5,271 nucleotides of DNA from Nitrospirota bacterium (GCA_018262395.1 JAGSYM010000098.1:1-5271), one strand, 5' to 3'. Positions 1 through 5,271 are shown, counted from the first letter of the stretch. Notes: generated by a model not told the origin, from the letters alone. Numbers and translations are program-made.

Positions 1-87
1 TAACTTGATATCCCCTGCAAATACACCAGTACTCATAGCAAAGATGAAAATTACTACTGTTGTTAAACGTACCAAAAACTTATTCAT
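1..87 (-). CDS. N-terminus of a small exported protein with signal peptide (partial)
   Basis: Seen: an ATG at 87 reading leftward and open to the window edge, 29 codons in view. The translation begins MNKFLVRLTTVVIFIFAMST and continues GVFAGDIKL. It has a short basic n-region (Lys3, Arg7), a hydrophobic core of about 15 residues, and a Val-Phe-Ala site for signal peptidase I after residue 24, so the mature protein should begin near Gly25. No lipobox cysteine is visible, so it is not an obvious lipoprotein. A strong ribosome binding site precedes the ATG. The gene follows the large regulator on the same strand, with a ~200-base promoter region between them that carries a copy of the repeat also found in front of the regulator. 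Inference: a periplasmic or secreted protein that may be a target of the regulator. The family cannot be named because the mature part lies outside the window. Confidence 0.82.
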   Translation of the reverse strand, partial: MNKFLVRLTTVVIFIFAMSTGVFAGDIKL

Positions 88-91
88 TGTG

Positions 92-99
92 CCCTCCTT
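92..99 (-). promoter_or_regulatory. Ribosome binding site of the exported-protein gene
   Basis: On the minus strand the sequence reads AAGGAGGG, followed by four bases (CACA) and ATG. It is a near-perfect complement to the 3' end of 16S rRNA. It fixes the start of the exported protein at 87. Confidence 0.85.
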
Positions 100-120
100 T
101 TCATAAGTTTTTGATGTTAA

Positions 121-168
121 CCCATTGAAATAGTACGTACTATTTATTACACGTACTACATTCATGGG
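121..168 (-). repeat. 48-base two-part dyad (hairpin or operator) upstream of the exported-protein gene
   Basis: On the minus strand CCCATGAA (168-161) can pair with TTCAATGGG (129-121), giving 8 bp with one bulged A. Inside it TAGTACGT (158-151) pairs perfectly with ACGTACTA (138-131), with a 12-base AT-rich loop. The same bases contain the perfect 12-bp palindrome TAGTACGTACTA (131-142) and a direct repeat of ACGTACTA (135-142 and 151-158). It lies between the repeat/operator block and the ribosome binding site. It could be a 5' untranslated hairpin or a binding site for a dimeric regulator. It is not an intrinsic terminator, because no U-run follows. Confidence 0.55.
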
Positions 169-261
169 AACAGCGTTATGCTGCCCCCACCCCCAGCGAA
201 TATGAGTGGTCTGACTCATGTTATTTTTTTACCATGGAGAGGGTAACAGATAGGTAACAGG
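165..261 (-). repeat. Promoter-region repeat, copy 1 (~98 bp, upstream of exported-protein gene)
   Basis: This copy aligns by hand over its full length with 3880-3978, at about three quarters identity with two small gaps. Identical blocks include CTGCCCCCACC (181-191), GAATATGAG (198-206) and TTTTTACCAT (226-235). Both copies have the same orientation and both lie upstream of a minus-strand ATG with a strong ribosome binding site; the near edge is 78 bp from the ATG here and 113 bp in the other copy. Its distal end lies about 30 bp from the stop codon of the regulator. Most likely a duplicated or co-selected promoter region, not a mobile element: no terminal inverted repeats or target duplications were seen. 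Confidence 0.75.
243..260 (-). promoter_or_regulatory. Paired-heptamer operator candidate for a SARP-type regulator, copy 1
   Basis: The plus strand reads GTAACAG, then four bases (ATAG), then GTAACAG. On the coding (minus) strand this is CTGTTAC twice with an 11-bp period. Known: SARP-family activators bind heptameric direct repeats with 4-bp spacers next to the -35 region. A weak -10 candidate (CATGGT on the minus strand, 236-231) lies 6 bp downstream. Inference: a binding site of the neighbouring regulator, whose C-terminal domains are SARP-like. No binding data are available. Confidence 0.5.
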
Positions 262-290
262 AGAGCTAAAAAATTACGAGATGAAACTCT

Positions 291-3200
291 TTAGTGCTTC
301 ATCACATCAGCCTTCAGCGCTTCTGTCTCAGCCGAAGGTTCTAAGGATAGTTGAGCTGAAAGGATTTTACAACAGCGGTTGTACACTGACAGGGCCTCTG
401 CCTTTCTCCCCAGTTTCTGATAGCAGACCATGAGGCGCTGGTAAAATTTCTCGGTGAGGTCATCTAAATCAATCCCCTTCTGATAAATCTCTATAGCGCT
501 ATTGAAATCTCCTGCCTGCTCATAAAGTTGCCCGATCATTGCTATATTCCTGAGAAATTTATTCCTGAGATGCTCACGAAACGATACTGTCCAGGCTTCT
601 TCATATTCAGACAGAAAGTGCCCTGTGTACATTTTATGTGCTTTTTGAGATAGCTGAAGGAAATGCATGCGATTATCCCCTGACATCTCCTTTATCCGTA
701 GATTGTCCAGCTGGTTGAGAATCCGCTCAAAAAACCATGCATCTACCCAGCAGTACCGTGGATCAAGACTAACTTTTCTCTCTTTCACGGTTATTGCTTT
801 TTCTATGCCTAATAAGTCACGCAGGCGTGATATGGTAGTTTTTAAGGAGTTGTGTGCTGCATCGCCCGCTGCCTCTGGCCAGAGTGTATCAATCAACCTC
901 TCTTCTGAGACAGCCCTTCCTCCATAGGAAATCAAAGCCTTCAGCAGCGCAAGGGGTTTGAGCTGAGCCTTCGTGTTGCATTGAACAGGATTCCCCTCTC
1001 TGCTCAATCCAAACCATCCAAGGGTATAAATCTTCAGTGGCCAGGGCCATAATTCATCAACTACATGATTATTTGGGAGAATTGCATTTCTTTGGATCAG
1101 GGTCTTTACATACATTTCTTCAATTCCATGTTCAAGTGCTTTCGTTACAATAATCTCCAGGGCACCAGGCTCGCACATAAAAAGATTCATATATCCTTTT
1201 TCACGTCCGATGTGCATTCCCTCGCGTAATGCCTTCAGCGCATGCATTTCGTCTCCCTCCTTCAGGTAAAAATACGCCTCGCTCAATAAGCAGATGAAAG
1301 GTGTGAATTCATTGTCGCTCTGGATTCCAATGGAGCGAGCCTGTGAGAGATGTTTGAAAGCTTTTTTATGTTCTGTAAGTGCATTTGCAAGATAGGCTTT
1401 CAGTATATGGGCCATGGAAAGGGTCCATGGATTACCGATATCTTCACATAACCTCAGACAGGTTTCAGCGTGTCCGTCTGCTTGGGAGAGACTATTCTGA
1501 TACAGGGCTTCCCATGCCGCACAGTAATGGTAGAAACTCGCCTCCCAGGGCTTTCCCAGACTCGATGCAGATGCCATTTTCTGAAGATACTGCTTTGCGT
1601 GAGAGAGATCTCCCTGCTTCAATGAGCTGATTACGCCGTGCCCCAACAGCATATGCTCCATCACTCTTATCTTGAGGGATTGTGCCAATTCAAGACCTTC
1701 GGAGACAACTTTCTCACATTCTTCATACATCGACATTACATTGAAAAATGCAGCTCTCAACCAGTTTACAGTCAATATGTTTAATGGACGAGCTTCGTGC
1801 TGTTGGATCATATCCTGTAATGTTTCGAGAGTAGTCTCCAATGTGCTAAATTTACCTACACTGTATAAGTAACAGGCCAGAGCAGTCAGTGTCCTGATTT
1901 TCCGACGCACGTCTGAGGTCTTTTCAGTAATGGTCTGGATGCAGTTTAACCATTTCTCCGAATCAAATTTGTGAGGCCTCCTGAGAGTCAGGATCCTGAA
2001 AACGCTCCACGCTACCTCCACCTCAGTGTCTTCAGAAGGAAATCCCTGGAATCGTTCCTTCATTTGTTCGACTACCGGTGCCAAGTTATCGAGCGATTTC
2101 AGACTTTCACGTCCGAATACAATCGATTCTACAAGCCCTGCCCATGCCAGAAAAGAACCGTCCGCTTCATTACGTTCTTGCATAGAATGGAGGGCTTTCT
2201 TAAAATAACTCTGGCTCTCGTCTGGATGAAACGGCAGTCTGCATACACCTGACCAGTAGAGCATCCAAGGGTCATCAGAGAGCACTTCTCCCGGTATGAA
2301 TTCCAGATAGTTGTGGAGTGTCTGGTATCTTCCCTGTCGTATCAGGGATGGTGCCCATTTTAGGATAAGAGGTATCAGACTTTTCAGGTCTCCGGATTCG
2401 TGAAGCAGTTGAACGGCTTCTTCTATGTTTCCCGATTCTTCAAGAAGCATTGCGGCATCATGTTTAATCAGAGACAAGGTGGCTGGATCAAATGCACTTT
2501 TTGCCATGGAGAGTAAAAACTCCCTGAAAAGCAGGTGATACCGGTAAACAGGTATTTTGTGCGATAATTGTTCCTGTGAATATGTCTCTATAAAGCAACA
2601 TTCCTTGATCAGGTCGTTCAGGATTTTATCAGCATTTTTTTTACGAGTAAGCCTATCAGTCATGTCAATACTCATCGTGGGAAGGAAGGATGTCTTGAGC
2701 AAAAATTCCCGGATATCTTTGTCTACATTGTGAAAAACTTCATGAGCAAAATAGTTAAAGATGCTTTGTGATGAAACCATGTCGGATATTTCTTCGGTTA
2801 AAGATTTTTTATCACTGCTTCTGACAGAGAGCATGAGCCCGGCAGCCCATCCGTCTGTCTTCTCATAGAGAACATGAAAAGCCTTATCAGAAAATCTACC
2901 CGGCATCTTCTTCTCCATGAGTATTCTTGCCTCCTCCATGGTAAATCTGATTTCATCCCAACCGATAATATGAGCCATTCCGTGAACGAGCAAACGTGCA
3001 AATGCAGGCGGTGGCTCCTTCCTGCTTAAAATGACGAAATTAATGCCTTCGGGAACCTCTGATAAAACATGGTTTATCACTTTATGAAGATGTGAATGAG
3101 TTGGCACATCCTGATAGTTATCAAAAACGAACACGAAAGGCATCTTGATTCTGGTGAAGATCTCCTCAAAATATTGACGTACAAAAACGAGAACTCCATG

Positions 3201-3647
3201 TGCATAATCAGGCGTATAGCGCGGAAGGGGTTTCATTTGTTTAGGTAATGGTTTTCGTAATGCGCGTTCCATGTAGTAAAAAAAGGTTGCGATATCTTTA
3301 TCTCCCCCATCGATGGAGTACCATAAACAGGGAATGTTACGGTCAGATACATAACTTGAGACAAGCGAAGTCTTACCTGATCCAGGCGGGCCTGATATCC
3401 AAATGAGCGGTTTTGTTCTGAGCTTTTCAATCCGCTTGAACAGTCTTTTCCGGGGAACGACTTCCGAGACGACAGGACGGGTTATCTTGGCTATTGAAGC
3501 ATAAATACTCTCTACGCCGGAGTTCTTTACCCCATTACTCCCCCTTTCGCAAAGGGAGGAATTTTCATTATGTCTATTTTCCTGAAGATTAGAAGGAAAA
3601 TAAGTGCAATTTTCATAGCCTTCGCTTTTACAATATTCTTTACGCAA
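291..3647 (-). CDS. Large MalT-like ATPase transcriptional regulator with C-terminal winged-helix and BTAD domains
   Basis: About 1118 residues, probably a cytoplasmic signal-responsive transcription factor. Seen: a conserved region begins near residue 52 (IAKITRP); Walker A GPPGSGKT at about 86-93; a Walker B-like strand FVFVFDNYQD at about 171-180; a MalT-type NTPase region to about 390; then a long helical, TPR-like region (about 400-860). A winged helix of OmpR/SARP type follows at about 872-968, with the LWP motif near 922-924 and recognition-helix-like NSLKTTISRLRDLLG. A BTAD domain (about 970-1110) completes it. Known: MalT-like proteins use ATP and a ligand to oligomerise; SARPs bind direct repeats. 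Here the winged helix/BTAD pair is at the C-terminus, where MalT carries a LuxR helix-turn-helix; in classical SARPs it is N-terminal. The ligand is unknown. The start is unresolved: TTG at 3647 has no ribosome binding site, and residues 1 to about 50 look unconserved. The better-equipped ATG at 3767 is in frame but cut off by TAG at 3686-3684. Confidence 0.9.
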   Translation of the reverse strand: MRKEYCKSEGYENCTYFPSNLQENRHNENSSLCERGSNGVKNSGVESIYASIAKITRPVVSEVVPRKRLFKRIEKLRTKPLIWISGPPGSGKTSLVSSYVSDRNIPCLWYSIDGGDKDIATFFYYMERALRKPLPKQMKPLPRYTPDYAHGVLVFVRQYFEEIFTRIKMPFVFVFDNYQDVPTHSHLHKVINHVLSEVPEGINFVILSRKEPPPAFARLLVHGMAHIIGWDEIRFTMEEARILMEKKMPGRFSDKAFHVLYEKTDGWAAGLMLSVRSSDKKSLTEEISDMVSSQSIFNYFAHEVFHNVDKDIREFLLKTSFLPTMSIDMTDRLTRKKNADKILNDLIKECCFIETYSQEQLSHKIPVYRYHLLFREFLLSMAKSAFDPATLSLIKHDAAMLLEESGNIEEAVQLLHESGDLKSLIPLILKWAPSLIRQGRYQTLHNYLEFIPGEVLSDDPWMLYWSGVCRLPFHPDESQSYFKKALHSMQERNEADGSFLAWAGLVESIVFGRESLKSLDNLAPVVEQMKERFQGFPSEDTEVEVAWSVFRILTLRRPHKFDSEKWLNCIQTITEKTSDVRRKIRTLTALACYLYSVGKFSTLETTLETLQDMIQQHEARPLNILTVNWLRAAFFNVMSMYEECEKVVSEGLELAQSLKIRVMEHMLLGHGVISSLKQGDLSHAKQYLQKMASASSLGKPWEASFYHYCAAWEALYQNSLSQADGHAETCLRLCEDIGNPWTLSMAHILKAYLANALTEHKKAFKHLSQARSIGIQSDNEFTPFICLLSEAYFYLKEGDEMHALKALREGMHIGREKGYMNLFMCEPGALEIIVTKALEHGIEEMYVKTLIQRNAILPNNHVVDELWPWPLKIYTLGWFGLSREGNPVQCNTKAQLKPLALLKALISYGGRAVSEERLIDTLWPEAAGDAAHNSLKTTISRLRDLLGIEKAITVKERKVSLDPRYCWVDAWFFERILNQLDNLRIKEMSGDNRMHFLQLSQKAHKMYTGHFLSEYEEAWTVSFREHLRNKFLRNIAMIGQLYEQAGDFNSAIEIYQKGIDLDDLTEKFYQRLMVCYQKLGRKAEALSVYNRCCKILSAQLSLEPSAETEALKADVMKH
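3539..3559. repeat. Short palindrome inside the regulator's N-terminal reading frame
   Basis: CCCTTT (3542-3547) and AAAGGG (3551-3556) pair perfectly around the loop CGC, with looser pairing just outside. Read in the regulator frame it gives the stretch SSLCERGS upstream of the conserved NTPase region. Short CCCTTT/AAAGGG palindromes of this kind are often dispersed intergenic repeats, so this suggests that the first ~50 residues may not be ancestral coding sequence. Only one copy is visible in the window, so its repeat nature is not shown here. Confidence 0.35.
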
Positions 3648-3669
3648 GAAACTGGGTGTTAAGGAGCTT

Positions 3670-3707
3670 GCCCTATTCAGTAACTAACTAATCCCTGAAA
3701 TAAGGGC
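3670..3707 (-). promoter_or_regulatory. Imperfect hairpin in the regulator leader, spanning the end of the 27-codon ORF
   Basis: On the minus strand GCCCTTATTTCAG (3707-3695) pairs with CTGAATAGGGC (3680-3670), giving 11 bp with two single-T bulges. The 14-base loop (3694-3681) contains the TAG stop codon of the small upstream ORF. No U-run follows, so it is not an intrinsic terminator. Inference: ribosomes translating the small ORF would melt the 5' arm, so it could couple leader translation to expression of the regulator 23 bases further on. The pairing was seen by eye and not folded by computer. Confidence 0.4.
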
Positions 3708-3767
3708 ATTCCATTGACACCTCCCTGGAGTAGAACCTTGAACGGGACATGATAATGAATACTCCAT
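3684..3767 (-). CDS. 27-codon upstream ORF (leader peptide candidate, or severed start of the regulator)
   Basis: ATG at 3767 to TAG at 3686-3684 encodes MEYSLSCPVQGSTPGRCQWN followed by ALISGIS. Its ribosome binding site is among the best in the window (AAGGAGG, 8 bases before the ATG), and a copy of the ~98-bp promoter repeat lies 113 bp upstream, much as for the exported-protein gene. The peptide has no signal sequence or motif that I recognise. It is in the same reading frame as the regulator: beyond the TAG the frame stays open into the regulator. It may be a true leader peptide with reinitiation downstream, or the original start of the regulator interrupted by a nonsense change or a base error. 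The frame agreement has a one in three probability by chance. Confidence 0.4.
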   Translation of the reverse strand: MEYSLSCPVQGSTPGRCQWNALISGIS

Positions 3768-3775
3768 ACTCCTAA

Positions 3776-3782
3776 CCTCCTT
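3776..3782 (-). promoter_or_regulatory. Strong ribosome binding site for the 27-codon ORF
   Basis: The minus strand reads AAGGAGG with an 8-base spacer to the ATG at 3767. By contrast there is no ribosome binding site upstream of the TTG at 3647, which makes this the probable entry point for ribosomes on the transcript that carries the regulator. Confidence 0.7.
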
Positions 3783-3879
3783 TTTATCAAACAAAAAGTA
3801 ACATCTTAAGAAATTTTTTAGAAAACATAGATACTAGTGATATGCAGGAATAGAACAGTTTTTTTATAGAAAAAGATGG

Positions 3880-3978
3880 TGGGGACAACATACCGCTGCC
3901 CCCACCGACCACAGAGAATATGAGGAGTATGACCCATGTTAATTTTTACCATAGAGAAGGTCACAGATTAGTCACAGG
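3880..3978 (-). repeat. Promoter-region repeat, copy 2 (~98 bp, upstream of regulator leader)
   Basis: This is the partner of 165-261, in the same orientation. CTGCCCCCACC (3896-3906), GAATATGAG (3916-3924) and TTTTTACCAT (3943-3952) are identical to copy 1, and the rest is diverged with a 3-base and a 1-base gap. It lies in the leader that feeds the 27-codon ORF and the regulator. Together the copies bracket the regulator gene at a distance of about 3.7 kb. Confidence 0.75.
3960..3977 (-). promoter_or_regulatory. Paired-heptamer operator candidate for a SARP-type regulator, copy 2
   Basis: The plus strand reads GTCACAG, four bases (ATTA), GTCACAG; on the coding strand CTGTGAC twice with an 11-bp period. 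Compared with copy 1, the third base of the plus-strand heptamer is changed (A to C) in both heptamers together, so the units within a site match each other better than they match the other site. A -10-like TATGGT (3953-3948, minus strand) lies 6 bp downstream. Inference: an autoregulatory site of the regulator. Confidence 0.5.
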
Positions 3979-4406
3979 TACTGAGGTCTGGTTGTAATCT
4001 GCATCATTTTCCTTAATCAATGAGGTGTGATGTACGTAGGTTTGCACGTCAGTAACTACCAAGGCCTTGTGCGAAATTCGTCCTGGAAGAAACATTGCAT
4101 TTTCGAGGGCTGCACTTACAAGTCCTCAGAATCAAGAGGGGATAAAAGCAAAAGATTTCCGGTACAAAAAAAACAGATAACGTTGTGCGTCTGGGCCGTG
4201 TGCCTGCTGCCGTCAATCTTAATCCCAATAATCGAATATGCACATGGAGCGATCCGAACGACCCATCTGGATAGTGGAGCGTCGCAAGCACCTGATGTTA
4301 GCTGACGTTTCGGGTATTCTTTAAATAGAGCCAGTCCCTTTTTTTGTTATCTTTGTTTTTATCAGGGGATGCAATAACAATGGTCGCTTTCCGTCGGTGC
4401 AGGGTC
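3979..4406. other. Gap of ~430 bases without a supportable gene
   Basis: Reading frames of 80-92 codons are open on both strands here, but they overlap each other, have no ribosome binding site, and resemble no family I know. One minus-strand frame (4125-3961, 54 residues, no start at its beginning, ending in a TGA inside the operator heptamer) reads protein-like, for example ALENAMFLPGRISHKALVV. It is closed upstream by two TGA codons, so at best it is a decayed gene remnant. No clear terminator for the radical SAM gene was found. The stretch probably separates two transcription units. Confidence 0.5.
4344..4380. repeat. 7-bp inverted repeat downstream of the radical SAM gene
   Basis: TTGTTAT (4344-4350) and ATAACAA (4374-4380) are exact inverted repeats with a 23-base AT-rich spacer. 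It lies 27 bases past the stop codon of the radical SAM gene. On that gene's strand the arms are followed by A-residues and not by a U-run, so a terminator role for that gene is not supported. It may be chance in AT-rich DNA. Confidence 0.25.
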
Positions 4407-5271
4407 CTAAAGACCGGGGATGGATGAAGTTGGGTTAAAAGGCTGTTGCTGATCAAAATCAGGCAGGTAATGGGCCTGACTTTCGAGTTTCTGTATAAAT
4501 GCGTTTTCCAGGCCAAGCTCAAGCGCATAGTCCGTGATCTCATCATATTCGTTTTCTGTCAGGGTCCGGTTTATCTCCGGGAAATCACATGCCTTATAGC
4601 GAGGAGAATACTGCGACATGATGCTGACGTGAATATCCGAAGACAGGCCCGTCAGAAAGCTGAGGCATTGCCGGCTGTTCTCGAGGTAGCCCGGCAATAC
4701 AAGATGACGGACCAGCAATCCGCGCACAGCGATGCCATCGTGACCCATTACCAGGTCGCCCACCTGATTCAGCATTTCCCTGAGGACGCCGGGAACTATG
4801 TCAGCATAATCGTCCACATTAGAAAACTTTTTCCCGGGTTCATTTTTCAGATATTTGATATCCGGAATGTAAATGTCCACCATACCCCTGATCTGCCGGA
4901 GCGCATCCACTGAATCATAACCACTGGAGTTATACAGAACTGGCACAACAAGTCCCTTTCGCTTTGCCAATTGAATAGCAGCTGCCATCTGAAAAATCAT
5001 ATGTGAAGGTGAAACAAAATTGATGTTATGAGCGCCTTCATCCTGAAGCCGCAGTATTTCAGATGCAAGCTCATCTGTCGTCAGAGTCTTGGTGCGCCCC
5101 CGCTGAAATTCCTGGCTGATCTGGTAATTCTGGCAAAACACGCAGCGGAGATTGCATCCGCTAAAAAAAATGGTACCTGAACCTCTTGTGCCGGAAATAG
5201 GGGGTTCTTCACCAAAATGCAGGCCTGCATGGGAAATCTGAATGCCGGAGCCGACCCTGCAAAAACCGGTT
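4407..5271 (-). CDS. PflX-type (COG1313) radical SAM protein, N-terminus missing
   Basis: The frame is open from the window edge to TAG at 4409-4407, 287 full codons. Seen in order: HFGEEPPISGTRGSGTIFFS, then the iron-sulfur motif CNLRCVFC (CxxxCxxC, 5156-5133) running into QNYQISQ; GAHNINFVSPSHM; VPVLYNSSGYDS; VDIYIPDIKY; VRHLVLPGY; and MSQYSPRYKACDFPEINR. These match, from memory, the COG1313 group of radical SAM proteins related to pyruvate formate-lyase activating enzymes. The three cysteines should bind a [4Fe-4S] cluster that cleaves S-adenosylmethionine. The substrate is not known, and the link to formate-lyase activation is by similarity only. A GTG at 5141 would be a false start, since it encodes the Val inside the cluster motif. 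Perhaps 30-45 N-terminal residues lie beyond the edge. The gene is separated from the regulator by a gap and need not be related to it functionally. Confidence 0.92.
   Translation of the reverse strand, partial: TGFCRVGSGIQISHAGLHFGEEPPISGTRGSGTIFFSGCNLRCVFCQNYQISQEFQRGRTKTLTTDELASEILRLQDEGAHNINFVSPSHMIFQMAAAIQLAKRKGLVVPVLYNSSGYDSVDALRQIRGMVDIYIPDIKYLKNEPGKKFSNVDDYADIVPGVLREMLNQVGDLVMGHDGIAVRGLLVRHLVLPGYLENSRQCLSFLTGLSSDIHVSIMSQYSPRYKACDFPEINRTLTENEYDEITDYALELGLENAFIQKLESQAHYLPDFDQQQPFNPTSSIPGL

Noticed and set aside
179..195. G-quadruplex from the G-rich minus strand
   Set aside because: Only two long G-runs occur in copy 1 and the pattern is not kept in copy 2, so a four-run quadruplex is not supported.
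202..230. Plus-strand hairpin followed by a T-run, resembling an intrinsic terminator
   Set aside because: The stem is only 6 AT-rich pairs, the T-run begins several bases after it, the pairing is broken on this strand in the other copy, and no plus-strand gene lies upstream.
262..290. Terminator for the regulator gene just after its stop codon
   Set aside because: A T-run is present on the minus strand (AATTTTTTA), but the only stem before it has about 3 bp (GAG/CTC), too weak to support.
3533..3535. ATG at 3535 with a G-rich sequence upstream as the regulator start
   Set aside because: It is out of frame with the regulator and meets TAA after one codon.
4027..4305. 92-codon plus-strand frame and the overlapping 80-codon minus-strand frame at 4049-4291
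   Set aside because: They overlap each other on opposite strands, have no ribosome binding site and no recognisable family; they fit a stop-poor non-coding gap.
4298..4546. 82-codon minus-strand frame overlapping the end of the radical SAM gene
   Set aside because: It overlaps the real gene in another frame over most of its length and has no ribosome binding site or motif.
4446..4913. 155-codon plus-strand reading frame
   Set aside because: It is entirely antisense to the radical SAM gene, whose frame carries the conserved motifs; no ribosome binding site or recognisable domain.
4407..5141. Radical SAM gene starting at GTG 5141
   Set aside because: That GTG encodes Val inside the CxxxCxxC motif; the frame continues open with conserved residues to the window edge, so this start would remove two of the cluster cysteines.

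Overview
The window looks like chromosomal DNA of an anaerobic Gram-negative bacterium. This is inference from the gene content: a large MalT-like ATPase regulator with a SARP-type DNA-binding and BTAD tail, and a PflX-type (COG1313) radical SAM protein. Both kinds are common in Desulfobacterota, Nitrospirota and related phyla, but the sequence alone does not fix the taxon. No mobile element, CRISPR array, tRNA or rRNA was seen.

All supported genes read on the minus strand, so the order of transcription runs from high to low coordinates. (1) 5271-4407: most of a PflX-type radical SAM protein, with its N-terminus beyond the window edge. (2) 4406-3979: about 430 bases without a supportable gene. 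(3) 3978-3648: a regulatory leader. It holds a copy of a ~98-bp repeat, a paired-heptamer operator candidate, a strong ribosome binding site with a 27-codon ORF, and an imperfect hairpin. (4) 3647-291: a ~1118-residue regulator with an NTPase (P-loop) domain, a helical repeat region, an OmpR/SARP-type winged helix and a BTAD domain. (5) 290-88: a second promoter region with the other copy of the repeat, another paired-heptamer site and a 48-base dyad. (6) 87-1: the first 29 codons of a small exported protein with a clear signal peptide.

The main point of interest is a possible regulator and target circuit. The ~98-bp sequence in front of the regulator is repeated in front of the exported-protein gene. 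Each copy starts with two identical 7-bp units whose starts are 11 bp apart. This is the geometry known for SARP-family binding sites, and the gene between the two copies encodes a protein with a SARP-type DNA-binding tail. My hypothesis is that the regulator controls both its own leader and the exported-protein gene.

A second oddity is the start of the regulator. The only good ribosome binding site and ATG upstream (ATG at 3767) is in the same frame as the regulator but is separated from it by a TAG codon. The frame otherwise opens at a TTG at 3647 with no ribosome binding site. This may be a leader peptide, a nonsense mutation or a sequencing error.
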